DNA of 64,000 nt from Streptomyces abyssalis. GTDB lineage: Bacteria > Actinomycetota > Actinomycetes > Streptomycetales > Streptomycetaceae. The notes below the pieces were generated by a model. It did not search any database. It was not told where the DNA came from and saw only the letters and a list, made by a program, of their open reading frames with translations. Below are positions 26,731-35,592 of this stretch, piece by piece; position 1 is the first letter of the stretch; the number at the start of each line of letters is the position of its first letter. Position numbers and translations under genes: made by a program. The stretch spans positions 861,045 to 925,044 of the forward strand of contig NZ_LJGT01000041.1 of NCBI RefSeq assembly GCF_001751365.1, read 5' to 3'.

Positions 26731-28203
26731 GTGTTCACCGGCTGGACCTCCCCCGATCAGGCCACCGCACTGCCAGTCGCGGTGGCTCTTCCCCTGCTGG
26801 CCTGCGGTGCCGTACTGCTGCTGCGGGACCGGCCGGTCGCCCGTGACGTGGCCTCGGTTGTCTGCGGACTCGCGCTGGCGGGCACGGTGTTCTCGCTGTG
26901 GCCCGCGGCGGAGCGCGGGCCGCGCTTCGAGCTGTGGACGTGGCTGCCCGGCCTGTCGCTGGAGTTCGTGCTCGAACCGCTCGGGCTGCTGTTCGCCTCG
27001 GTCGCCGCCGTGCTCTGGCCGGTGACCACCGTGTACACGGCCGGCTATCTGCGGGCGGCGCGGGAGCCCGCCCACGCGCGGTTCTTCGCCTACTTCGCGC
27101 TGACGATCGCCTCCGCGATGTGGATCGCGTTGTCGGGCAACCTGATCACGCTCCTCATCGGTTACGAGGTCATGACCCTGGTGACCTGGCCCCTGGTCGC
27201 CCACAGCGGCAACGGAGCGGCGCGGCGCGGCGCGCGCACCTACGCGCTGGTGCTGCTGGTCACCTCCCTCGGGCTGCTGCTGCCCGCGATCGTGTGGACC
27301 TGGGTGCTGGCCGGCACCACCGACTTCCGGCTCGGCGGTCTGCTGGGCGGCGAAGCCGGGTCCGGGGTGCTCACCCTGCTGTTCGCCCTCTACATGTTCG
27401 GCATCGGAAAGGCCGCGCTGATGCCGGTGCACCGCTGGCTGCCCGCAGCCATGGTGGCCCCCGCCCCGGTGTCGGCGCTGCTGCACGCGGTGGCCGTGGT
27501 CAAGGCCGGCGTCTTCACGGTCCTCAAGGTCGCCGTGTACGTATTCGGCCTTGACACGCTGCGGGACAGCGGCGCCGCGCGGCCGGTGACGTGGGTGGCG
27601 GCCTTCACGCTGATTGCCGCCGCCGTGGTCGCGGTGCGGTCCGACAACCTCAAGCGGCGGCTGGCCTATTCCACGGTCAGCCAGCTCGCTTACATCGTGC
27701 TGGCCGTCACCCTGGCCGACGAGGTTGCGACAGAGGGCGCCGCCCTCCACATGGTCACCCACGCGGTAGCCAAGATCACCCTGTTCCTGTGCGCTGGGGC
27801 CATCGCCGTCACGGCCGGGAAAACCCTGGTCAGCGAACTCGACGGGCTCGGCCGCACCATGCCGTGGACGTTCGCCGCGTTCCTGGTGGCGTCGGTCTCG
27901 ATCATCGGCCTTCCGCCCACGGGCGGCACCTGGAGCAAGTGGCTGATGCTGCTGGGCACGGCCGAGGCGGACCAGGTCGTGCCGCTCACGGTGCTGCTGC
28001 TGGGCTCGCTGCTCGCCGTCGCGTATCTGATGCCGATCGCGGTGCGGGCGTTCCTTCGGCCACCCGATGGCCCTCTGCCGCACGGTGAGGCGGCGCCCGT
28101 GATGGCCGTACCACTGGTCCTCACCGCGCTCGGCTGCGTCGCCCTGTTCTTCGGTGCGCAGGCCCTGATTGATCCGCTGGCCGGGACTCTGGAGCTGCCG
28201 TGA
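26731..28203 (+). CDS. Second NuoL/M/N-like antiporter subunit
   Basis: About 490 residues. GTG at 26731 is 9 nt after GGGAGG; GTG at 26725, overlapping the mrpD stop, is the alternative. Key elements are the Glu in LLIGYEVMTLVTWPLVAHS, Lys in FGIGKAALMPVHRWLPAAM, and YSTVSQLAYIVLAVTLAD. Length and motifs fit the MrpA N-terminal half or a second MrpD. Confidence 0.88.
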   Translation: MFTGWTSPDQATALPVAVALPLLACGAVLLLRDRPVARDVASVVCGLALAGTVFSLWPAAERGPRFELWTWLPGLSLEFVLEPLGLLFASVAAVLWPVTTVYTAGYLRAAREPAHARFFAYFALTIASAMWIALSGNLITLLIGYEVMTLVTWPLVAHSGNGAARRGARTYALVLLVTSLGLLLPAIVWTWVLAGTTDFRLGGLLGGEAGSGVLTLLFALYMFGIGKAALMPVHRWLPAAMVAPAPVSALLHAVAVVKAGVFTVLKVAVYVFGLDTLRDSGAARPVTWVAAFTLIAAAVVAVRSDNLKRRLAYSTVSQLAYIVLAVTLADEVATEGAALHMVTHAVAKITLFLCAGAIAVTAGKTLVSELDGLGRTMPWTFAAFLVASVSIIGLPPTGGTWSKWLMLLGTAEADQVVPLTVLLLGSLLAVAYLMPIAVRAFLRPPDGPLPHGEAAPVMAVPLVLTALGCVALFFGAQALIDPLAGTLELP

Positions 28204-28529
28204 ACGACGAACACCCCAACGAGTTCCACCAGGACGACGACCGGCGCTGGCTGGACGATCCGCGCAACGTGACCCGCATCGTGTACGGCCTCGCCCTCCT
28301 GTGCCTGCTGGCGCTGGCAGCCGACATCTTCTACACCAAGCACCCGCACTTCTCCGTCGAGCACTGGCCCGGTTTCTACGCCGTCTACGGCTTCACCGGC
28401 AGCGTGGGGCTGGTGCTCGCGGCGAAGGGGCTGCGGAGGTGGCTGCGGCGCGACGAGGACTACTACGAGCCGCCGGAACGGGACGAGAGCGTCGAGGAAC
28501 TGCCGGGACGGAACCGCGATGATGACTAG
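28200..28529 (+). CDS. Small two-helix accessory membrane protein of the Mrp operon
   Basis: 109 residues with two helices (IVYGLALLCLLALAADIFY and FYAVYGFTGSVGLVLAAK) separated by a His-rich loop (HPHFSVEHW), charged at both ends. It overlaps both neighbours. Similar small proteins occur in Mrp operons that carry extra ND-like subunits; the role is unknown, possibly assembly. Confidence 0.8.
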   Translation: MNDEHPNEFHQDDDRRWLDDPRNVTRIVYGLALLCLLALAADIFYTKHPHFSVEHWPGFYAVYGFTGSVGLVLAAKGLRRWLRRDEDYYEPPERDESVEELPGRNRDDD

Positions 28530-30204
28530 CCCCGCTCTGCTGCTGATCCTCGGCGCGGCCGGTGTGCCGTTGCTGCGCGGCGGCCGACTGCGCCAGGCGC
28601 TGATCCTGTCGCTGCCGGTGGCAGGCCTGGTCATGCTGTGGCTGCTGCCCGAAGGCACCAGTGCCTCCTTCGCGCTCTTCGGCCTGGAACTGACCCCGGT
28701 GCGGGTGGACGCCCTGTCCCGGCTGTTCGCCACCGGCTTCCTGGTCGCCGCGCTGCTGACCTCGGTCTACGCCCTGCACCTGAGGGACTCCCTGCAGCAG
28801 GCGGTGATACTCGCGTACGCGGGCACCGCGGTCGGCGGCGCCCTGGCCGGCGACCTCCTGACGCTGTTCGTGTTCTGGGAGCTCGCCGGTCTGTCGTCAG
28901 CCTTCCTGATCTGGGCGGGGCGTACGGAGCGCAGCTACCGCGCGGGCATGCGATACCTGGTCGCGCAACTGATCTCCGGCCTGCTGTTGCTGGCCGGAAC
29001 GGCACTGCGCGTCCAGGAGGGCCACGGCCTGGAGTTCAGCTATCTCGGGCTGAACGGCCCCGGCGACGCGCTGATCCTCGCGGGGGTGGGGCTCAAGTGC
29101 GCCTTCCCGTTGCTGCACGCGTGGCTGACCGACACCTACCCGGAGGCGACCGTCGTCGGCACGGTGGCGCTGTCGCCGTTCACGACGAAGCTCGCGGTCT
29201 ACGTGCTGGCGCGCGGCTTCCCGGGCACCGAAATGCTGATCTGGGTCGGCGTGGTCATGACCGTGTTCCCGATCTTCTACGCCGTCATCGAGAACGATCT
29301 GCGCCGCGTCCTGGCGTACAGCATGATCAACCAGCTCGGGTTCATGGTCGCGGGGGTCGGGATCGGCGGCGCGCTCGGAGTGAACGGCGCGAGCGCGCAC
29401 GCCGTGGCGGACATGGTGTTCAAGAGCCTGCTGTTCATGGCCATGGGTGCCGTGCTGCTGCGTACGGGCACCGTCAAGGGCTCCGAACTCGGCGGGCTCT
29501 ACAAGTCCATGCCGCAGACCACGGTGCTGTGCATGATCGGTGCGGCATCCATCTCCGCGTTTCCCCTCTTCTCCGGGTTCGCCACCAAGTCGCTGATCAT
29601 GGAGGCGGTCGGACAGGAACACCGGACCGTGGTCTGGCTCCTGCTGCTGTTCGCCTCCGCCGGTGTGTTCCACCACGCCGGGATCAAGATCCCCTATTTC
29701 GCCTTCTTCGCCCACGACCGGGGGTTCCGGGTTCCCGAGGCACCGCTGAACATGCGGGTGGCGATGACGATGGCCGCGGTGCTCTGCGTCGGCATCGGGG
29801 TGGCGCCGAACCTCTTCTACGAGCTCTTGCCGCACACCATGGACTACGCGCCCTACACGGCGCCCCACGTGATCAACCAGCTGCAACTGCTGCTGCTCGC
29901 CTCGATGGCCTTCACCTTGCTGGTCCGCACCGGCCTCTACCCCCCGGAGCTCCGCTCGGTGAACCTCGACGCCGACGCGGTCTACCGCCGTGCCCTCCCC
30001 GCCGGCTGGAACGCCCTGACCCGAACCGTGCCCCGGCTGCGCCGGACCGTCGGCACGCCGCTGGGCCACTGCGCCACGGCCCTGTGGGACACGACGGTCC
30101 GATCGTCTGTGAACGGCAGGGTCATCGCACCGTGGTCGACCCACTCGATGGTCTGGTGGGCCGTACTGCTGCTGGGCGGCGTGCTCCTGCTGGCCTTGCT
30201 GTAG
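28519..30204 (+). CDS. Third NuoL/M/N-like antiporter subunit
   Basis: 561 residues, about 14-16 helices. Elements include the Glu in LFVFWELAGLSSAFLIWAG, Lys in VGLKCAFPLLHAWLTDTYPE, and LAYSMINQLGFMVAGVGIGG. The C-terminal extension ends in a further helix (WWAVLLLGGVLLLALL). It closes the operon. Three full ND-like subunits imply up to three ion half-channels. Confidence 0.88.
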   Translation: MMTSPALLLILGAAGVPLLRGGRLRQALILSLPVAGLVMLWLLPEGTSASFALFGLELTPVRVDALSRLFATGFLVAALLTSVYALHLRDSLQQAVILAYAGTAVGGALAGDLLTLFVFWELAGLSSAFLIWAGRTERSYRAGMRYLVAQLISGLLLLAGTALRVQEGHGLEFSYLGLNGPGDALILAGVGLKCAFPLLHAWLTDTYPEATVVGTVALSPFTTKLAVYVLARGFPGTEMLIWVGVVMTVFPIFYAVIENDLRRVLAYSMINQLGFMVAGVGIGGALGVNGASAHAVADMVFKSLLFMAMGAVLLRTGTVKGSELGGLYKSMPQTTVLCMIGAASISAFPLFSGFATKSLIMEAVGQEHRTVVWLLLLFASAGVFHHAGIKIPYFAFFAHDRGFRVPEAPLNMRVAMTMAAVLCVGIGVAPNLFYELLPHTMDYAPYTAPHVINQLQLLLLASMAFTLLVRTGLYPPELRSVNLDADAVYRRALPAGWNALTRTVPRLRRTVGTPLGHCATALWDTTVRSSVNGRVIAPWSTHSMVWWAVLLLGGVLLLALL

Positions 30205-30214
30205 CGTCCGGCGG

Positions 30215-30548
30215 GATTGTCACGCGGGCGTACCCTGCCGGAGCCGCTCCAGGAGCCGGGCGGCGGTGACCGCCCCGACGAGCAGGGGCGTGCCGTCGGT
30301 ATCCTGTCCATCACCGCCACGACCGGGGAGCCGGTACGCGCCATCAGCTCGGCGATCTCCACGATGGTGCAGTTCGGAGTAACGGAGAACGGCTTGGGGC
30401 GGCCCAGCCGCAGGCAGTCGGACACCAACTGGTCGGGCACCACGCTCAGTCGGTCGGCATACCTCTCGTCGATGATCCGAGCGAGCAGCGGGTCCTGTCT
30501 GAAATAACGCGGCAGGCAGGAGTCAATCAGCTGCTCCGCTCGCAGCAC
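30215..30548 (-). pseudogene. CBS-domain protein, C-terminal remnant with frameshift
   Basis: Reverse strand. From about 30548 it reads VLRAEQLIDSCLPRYFRQDP, LLARIIDERYADRLSVVPDQ, then CBS-2 SVTPNCTIVEIAELMARTGS with PVVAVMD. A frameshift near 30300 leads into DGTPLLVGAVTAARLLERLR and a stop. These match the second half of Streptomyces CBS-pair proteins; the first CBS domain is missing. It is inverted relative to the related ORF at 22430. Confidence 0.7.
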
Positions 30549-30800
30549 GCCGACCTCCTCGACGCCCTGCCCTACCTCACCTTGAAGCTCACCAAGGCGC
30601 CCGAAGAGCTGCTGCGGAAATTGTTCGAGATCACCCAGCTCACCGTCCGCCACCACCCGGGCAGCGGCGAGGGCCGACATCAGCATCAAACTGCCAGCCG
30701 ACTACCTGACCGACATCGCCCAGGCAGCGGAAAGGATCACAGACACCACGCCACCTACACGAAAGCGGCCTGCTCAGCAGGCCACTCCCATTCGTGTAGA
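30525..30800 (+). pseudogene. Serine recombinase C-terminal remnant abutting attL
   Basis: Two forward frames spell LLRSQHADLLDALPYLTLKL, TKAPEELLRKLFEITQLTVR and, after a frameshift at about 30660-30672, ADISIKLPADYLTDIAQAAE then RITDTTPPTRKRP. This resembles the C-terminal tail of large Streptomyces recombinase-family proteins. The catalytic domain is absent. It ends just outside the AICE and may be the relic of an earlier mobile element. Confidence 0.6.
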
Positions 30801-30808
30801 TGCTGTTG

Positions 30809-30854
30809 GTACCCCCGGCAGGATTCGAACCTGCGCACACGGCTCCGGAGGCCG
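30809..30854. repeat. attL core (46 bp)
   Basis: Identical to 54647-54692, the 3' part of tRNA-Arg from the anticodon stem to the acceptor end. Only a tRNA fragment is present here; sequence diverges immediately after position 30854. Confidence 0.95.
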
Positions 30855-30918
30855 GGGAAGCTGGCTGGCGCGTAGGTCGTTGACCTGCGGGTTCTGCATC
30901 GCGATGCGGTGCTCGCAT

Positions 30919-30944
30919 CAAGATCATTACGCCATTACTACGTG
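30919..30944. repeat. Left inner direct repeat (candidate integrase arm site)
   Basis: 26 bp matching 54516-54541 at 23 of 26 positions in the same orientation, 65 bp inside attL. In the circular form the two copies would flank the attP core. Confidence 0.65.
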
Positions 30945-30987
30945 GGCGGTCTGTCACCCGCTTCTTGAGGCAAGTAGCGTCGACGGG

Positions 30988-31914
30988 ATGGTCTCAGGCG
31001 AAGGTGAGTCCCAGAACGGGGCTGGGGAGTTCACTGCGGAGAGCGCGGAGGCTGTCCTCCGCGAAGCCTGTGCGACGGCCGGGTTCGAGCCCTCGGATGC
31101 GGAGCTGCTGCGTCTGGGCTCCAACGCCGTCTATCGCCTCGCCCAAGCTCCCGTGGTCGTACGCATCGCCCGTGACCCGGCCAGCATGGAGAGCATGACG
31201 CACGCCGTGCGGGTCGCACGCTGGCTTGAGGGAGAGGGTTTCCCGGCCACACGCGTCGTCCCCGGGGTTGAGCAGCCGGTGCTCATCGGCGGCCGTGTGG
31301 TGACTTACTGGGAGAACGCTCAGGACACGCTGGAGTACGCGAGTCTGGACGAACTCGGCGACTTGCTTCGCTGGTTGCACTGGCTGGAGGAGCCGGAGGA
31401 TCTGCGCCTGCCGTACTTCGATTCCTTCGCCAAGGTCTGGCACAGCCTCGGCCTCCTGGACGCTGTTGGCGACGATGACCGGACCTTCTTGAAGGAGCGG
31501 GCCGAGAAGCTGCGCAAGGACTACGACGAGCTCGACTTCGTGCTCCCCTTCGGGATGATTCACGGAGACGCCAACGTCGGTAATGCGCTACGGGACAAGG
31601 GTGGGCGCCCGCTCCTCATCGACTTGGACGGCGCCTGCCTCGCGCAACGTGAATGGGACTTGATCCTCACGGCGCTCTACTACGACCGCTTCGGTTGGCA
31701 CACTCGGAGCGAGTACGAGTCCTTCGTGCATCACTACGGCTTCGACATCATGAACTGGCCCGGCTACCCGGTCCTGGCCGACCTCCGCGAACTCATGATG
31801 ACGCTCTGGCTCGGCCAGCAGGTGCACACAAATGAGCGTGCAGCAGAGGAGTTCTTGCGCCGCGTGCACGACATCCGCACGGGAGGAAGTCGACGAGGCT
31901 GGCAGCCGTACTGA
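30988..31914 (+). CDS. Aminoglycoside phosphotransferase-family kinase
   Basis: 308 residues from ATG 30988 (MVSGEGESQ); upstream in-frame starts run into the att region. The catalytic Brenner motif is H192GDANVGN199 and the Mg-binding motif follows in LLIDLDGACLAQREWDL. The N-lobe has LGSNAVYRLAQAPVVVRIA with the ATP-contacting residues. The family phosphorylates small molecules; many Streptomyces members are not antibiotic-resistance enzymes, so resistance should not be assumed. It is the first cargo gene inside attL. Confidence 0.85.
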   Translation: MVSGEGESQNGAGEFTAESAEAVLREACATAGFEPSDAELLRLGSNAVYRLAQAPVVVRIARDPASMESMTHAVRVARWLEGEGFPATRVVPGVEQPVLIGGRVVTYWENAQDTLEYASLDELGDLLRWLHWLEEPEDLRLPYFDSFAKVWHSLGLLDAVGDDDRTFLKERAEKLRKDYDELDFVLPFGMIHGDANVGNALRDKGGRPLLIDLDGACLAQREWDLILTALYYDRFGWHTRSEYESFVHHYGFDIMNWPGYPVLADLRELMMTLWLGQQVHTNERAAEEFLRRVHDIRTGGSRRGWQPY

Positions 31915-31932
31915 GAGCTGGTCTCAGTACGG
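31906..31932. terminator. Bidirectional terminator between convergent genes
   Basis: Perfect 11-bp inverted repeat (31906-31916 and 31922-31932) with a 5-nt loop, overlapping the stop codons of both the kinase and the XRE/TPR gene. Confidence 0.75.
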
Positions 31933-33325
31933 GAGCTTCACTTCGCTGGCCTCCTGCCACAGACGGTGCTCCGCGGCCTGCTCGTGGAAGTCCCGGACGG
32001 GCGCGGCATTGCCCAACTTCCGCAAGTTGGTGCGGAATTCGGCAAGGTATCCGGCGCAACGCTTGGACTTGAGCTGAGTCCCCATGTCGAGGGCGTCCAA
32101 CGCGATGGTGCACGCCTCTTCGGCGTCGCCGGCCGCCAGGTGAGCATCCGCTAGAACCATCGTGGCGAAGAAGTCGCTTCGTACGTGACTACCGCTCATG
32201 GCGTTCTCGGCTTGGCTGACCGCCGTCTGTGCCTTCCCGATATCTCGGAAACAGTGGGCCGCTTCTGCCGCGAGTTCGGCCTGGTCGAAGTAGGTGATCC
32301 ACTCTGGTTCATCGTCGTTGTTCACGCTTTCCAGCAGCCTCGCTGCTTCGGCCAGAGCCGTTTCGCACCCGCGGGCATCGCCTGAGCGCGCGAGGGCGCG
32401 GGCTTCCATGGCGTAGAACTGGGCCATCAACGTCGGTGTTGCGACGCCAGCGATGCCCATACGGGCTGCACGCGCGAGCGTTGCTGCTTCCGTGAAGTTG
32501 CCAATGAATGTGGCTTGGTGACTCATCGCCGACAGGATGCTCCCTGCAAGCCGACGGTCGTCCCCTATCCTGCGCGAGCCTGAGAGCCTGGAGGAAGTAC
32601 CGCTGGGCCAATCCGTGGTGGCAGGTGTCGTACGACATCCAGGCGGCCAGCAACGTCGACTCAGCGACGGTGGAGAACAACGCGCGGCCAACCGCTTCGG
32701 TGTACTGCCCCGTGAGCAAAGGGACTACATCGCGGCTGAGGTACTGGATGACTGCCTGCCGACCGTGGTCTCCGCCGAACCGGTCGTCCATCTCCGAGAA
32801 CATGTCGCTCGTGGACTTGACCGCGTCCACATCCGCGAGGCCGACTCGCAGAGTCCCTTTCGGGGGTGACACTGGGAAGGACGGCTCGGGTGCGACAAGC
32901 CAACGGAGAGAAGCCTCGCTCCAAGCCGGCTGCGACGCTTCCGAGAGGAGCAGCGGCTCATGCCCGTGCAGATCAGCACGCCAAAGCTGGTCGACCGAGT
33001 GGAAGGCGTCCTCCGGGGTCGGGGGATAGCGAACGTCCAACAACTGGGCGTCTTGGGCGAGGAGATGTCCAAGCCCCAACTCGACTGGCGACTTCCCCAA
33101 CGCCTCACATACCAGGGGCCCGTAGAAGTCGTCGGGCACGCTGTGTCCGTTCTCCCAGCTCGCGATTCGGCGCTTCACGCTCGCGTCGCCTGGTAGCTGG
33201 TCGCCTTTGCGCGCGGCGGCTCGCCGCATCTCCGCGATGAGGCGCCCTTGCCCCCAGCCCAATTGCTTTCGGGCGGTACGCAGTTCGTTCACGACAGAGC
33301 GGGCGGCCTGGTTCTGACTCGTCAT
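31924..33325 (-). pseudogene. XRE-family regulator with TPR-like domain, frameshifted
   Basis: The N-terminal frame from 33325 has an HTH (LRTARKQLGWGQGRLIAEMR, ASVKRRIASWENGHSVP) and continues to YFLQALRLAQ. The C-terminal TPR-like part (AGSILSAMSHQATFIGNFTE to LWQEASEVKLPY) is in another frame ending at 31924. The switch falls at a CCCC run, 32562-32565, so one base has been lost or the assembly has an error there. If repaired it would be a protein of about 465 residues of a type common in Streptomyces, often sensing small signals. It is divergent from the prim-pol gene. Confidence 0.8.
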
Positions 33326-33458
33326 GACCGCCTCCCCGTTCCACCTCTACTTGCTCTCCGTCTGACGGTAAGGACCTCACGCTTCGGTGTCTTCCCCTTG
33401 CCCATAACCGGCCACTCAGCTCGGAAGTGATGTGAGGGGACGTGCTGTTGCGGGCCGC

Positions 33459-33488
33459 GTCACCTCACGTCACCTCTCGTCATCTCCC
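33459..33488. promoter_or_regulatory. Three tandem 10-bp iterons upstream of prim-pol gene
   Basis: Consecutive decamers of the form GTCAYCTCNC at 33459, 33469 and 33479. The spacing is one helical turn, placing all copies on the same face of the DNA. They sit between the divergent XRE/TPR and prim-pol genes, so they are a candidate operator or replication site. Confidence 0.6.
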
Positions 33489-33561
33489 CAGCTCAGGGGT
33501 ACTCACCGGAAGGTGGTTGCACGGCGACCAACGGGGTCGTCGCCAACTGGGGTGAGACGAC

Positions 33562-34140
33562 GTGCAGATGATGAGCAAGCGAGGCATCCAATGGCTGTCC
33601 GCCTCCGCGGATGACCCTGAGGCATGCCGTGAGCACTGGGCTGCCGATCCGCGGGCACCGTACCCGCTCTCGGCCGGCCGGTACTTCGACGTGGTCTCGG
33701 TCGCTCAGCGAGTCGGACTGGAGACCTTCGAGCAGCTGACTCGCCACAACATGCCAATGGGTCCCGTTGTGATGGACCGCTCAGCGCGGCGAACCGGCTT
33801 CTTCCTGCCGTCCGGTCAGCGGGAGCGCTTCGCCCGCATGGTGTTGAACGAGACGACCGATGCCCTCTCTTACCGCTACCTGGACGAAGGCTCAGTGATC
33901 GTCGCCCCTGGACCAATGCCGCTGAGCGCCGACCGATACGCCTGGCTTCGTGCTCCGACACGGCGTCCCGAGGCCACGCCTGCGCGGGTTGCGGCACTCG
34001 CTGCGATGCTCGTGGCAACTTCCGCTCTGGTCGACCGCGCCGAGCAGTACGAGCGTGAACGCGTAGACCTTGAAGCGACGCTCCGCGAACCGCAAGGCCA
34101 ACTGGACGCCCTGTTGCCGGAGGTAGCTCATGAACGCTGA
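33562..34140 (+). CDS. Prim-pol (bifunctional primase/polymerase N-terminal) domain protein
   Basis: 192 residues. RGIQWLSASADDPEACREHW, YPLSAGRYFDVVSVAQRVG and YRYLDEGSVIVAPGPMPL match the Streptomyces group annotated as DNA primase/polymerase-like. The acidic metal-binding residues of true AEP prim-pols are not obvious, so activity is doubtful. GTG at 33562 is favoured by GGTGAG spacing; ATG at 33568 or 33571 is possible. It may belong to the replication or regulatory module with the two small downstream genes. Confidence 0.7.
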   Translation: MQMMSKRGIQWLSASADDPEACREHWAADPRAPYPLSAGRYFDVVSVAQRVGLETFEQLTRHNMPMGPVVMDRSARRTGFFLPSGQRERFARMVLNETTDALSYRYLDEGSVIVAPGPMPLSADRYAWLRAPTRRPEATPARVAALAAMLVATSALVDRAEQYERERVDLEATLREPQGQLDALLPEVAHER

Positions 34141-34408
34141 GCAGGACTGCCCGGACGATGCGAACTGGTCACCGCTGGACAGCAGCGAGTGGTACGCGGC
34201 GCGTCATGCGATGGCAGCACTGCGCGACGTCCTCATTGCAGCCGGTATGGAACGCGCTGTCCCCTATCTGCGCGCCGACTTGAACGCATTCGGACACGGA
34301 ATGATCGAGCTCGGCCGCATCGCGCCCCACACCGCAGAACGTCTCGCGGAGCTTCTCCGGCTGGCTCTGGAGTGCCCAAGCGACGTGCACACCACTGAGG
34401 GGCCATAG
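34130..34408 (+). CDS. Small conserved AICE protein, paralogue 1
   Basis: 92 residues overlapping the prim-pol stop. The core reads ALRDVLIAAGMERAVPYLRA, DLNAFGHGMIELGRIAPHTA then ERLAELL. The next gene has the same pattern, so the two are tandem paralogues. No known domain recognised. Confidence 0.7.
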   Translation: MNAEQDCPDDANWSPLDSSEWYAARHAMAALRDVLIAAGMERAVPYLRADLNAFGHGMIELGRIAPHTAERLAELLRLALECPSDVHTTEGP

Positions 34409-34413
34409 GAACG

Positions 34414-34761
34414 ATGCCAGCGGTGAACGAGGTGAACGGAATGACAGGCCGACGAGACGTGTGCGCCCCGAGCGCCGAGGACTTGCAATCGGATGTGCCC
34501 TACGTACGCGGCTGGATGGACGGCCGCCGCGGGGCAGACGCGTTGGCTGATGCTCTTCGAGCTCTGGGCCTGGAAACCGATTTGCCGGGCCTACGGGCAG
34601 ACGTCAATGTGCGCGGCGACGGAATCGTCTGCCTTGGCAAAGTTCGCCCGTCAGCAGCAGAACTGCTGACCAGGGCCCTGACGGCGGGCCTCTCCGTCGA
34701 CATGGCTCGTAACGCCGCCCGTCCGCCGAGCAGTTCTCAGCCCGACGCGCCGACGGCGTAG
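34414..34761 (+). CDS. Small conserved AICE protein, paralogue 2
   Basis: 115 residues, 5 bp after its paralogue. The core ALADALRALGLETDLPGLRA and DVNVRGDGIVCLGKVRPSAA aligns with the preceding protein (shared LRAD.N..G.G.I.LG...P..AE). An internal ATG at 34441 is an alternative start. Function unknown. Confidence 0.65.
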   Translation: MPAVNEVNGMTGRRDVCAPSAEDLQSDVPYVRGWMDGRRGADALADALRALGLETDLPGLRADVNVRGDGIVCLGKVRPSAAELLTRALTAGLSVDMARNAARPPSSSQPDAPTA

Positions 34762-35592
34762 CGCTCCTCCTCAGCCGACCGGGACACGATCCGTCACGTT
34801 CCTGCCGACGAGACGGTCTCCGGGGCTTCTTGGTACCTGGCTTTCCCCACAGTGCGACAAGGTCCCTGAGCATCAATACCACCGGGTCAAGGCTCCGTAG
34901 ACGACCTCAAAGCCGGCATCTCCCACTGGGTCTCCGTCGCGTAGTTCGACCTGCCGCCCGTCGAGACCGGCGCCCCAGCGCCGCAGCTCGAACGAGGCGG
35001 CAGGTCCGAGTGGATGCCTGGTGCGAACTCTGGCCCGTGACTGGGCTTGCTCAGCCCTGCTGGTGCTACATAGGGCGGACCTCGCGATCGACACAAAGCC
35101 GGAGACCGACGGTTCTGGGCTATCGGCTCTTGGGTCGGAAGACGAACCGATGGCCGACGCCTACTCACCCGGCCTTGCTGCGACCAAGCTGCGTGTCAGC
35201 CCGCTCCGCTCTCGCCCCTCAGACGACTGCTCTTCCTGTGAGTCCCCGTCGGATCGGGCACGCTGCTGCCGCTGCCATGATCACCATTACGCCGCGTGAG
35301 AGCTGCAAGAGCTTCGAGGTCTGGGTAGCAGGGCCGGGCGCACCATGCCGAGAGCCTGCTAGCGGTACTAGTTTCGCGATAAAGGTGCTTTCATGCTGAG
35401 TTGAGCATAATATCAGCATCTGCCAGACCGTGGGGAGGTCGGTCTGAACACCAGGATGGGCTCATCCAAGACCGACTGCAGCCGCTGTACTGCGCTCGCC
35501 TACGTGGCCGGCGTGGCGCTGGCCACGTCACAGCCTGACCGAGTGACCTCGTTGGCTCGATTGTGGCCCAGGAATATGGGACGTGTGCACGC
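34762..35592. other. Non-coding region upstream of the HNH gene
   Basis: About 830 bp without a convincing gene. On the reverse strand, 34873-35020 reads FELRRWGAGLDGRQVELRDG followed by DPVGDAGFEVVYGALTRWY, protein-like but lacking a start with RBS; it may be a relic. From about 35390 the sequence becomes AT-rich, with an ATGCTGA/TCAGCAT inverted repeat near 35395. Confidence 0.45.

Noticed and set aside
30809..30854. A second tRNA-Arg gene at the left end
   Set aside because: Only the 3' part is present; the D-arm and 5' acceptor strand are missing, so it is attL, not a tRNA gene.
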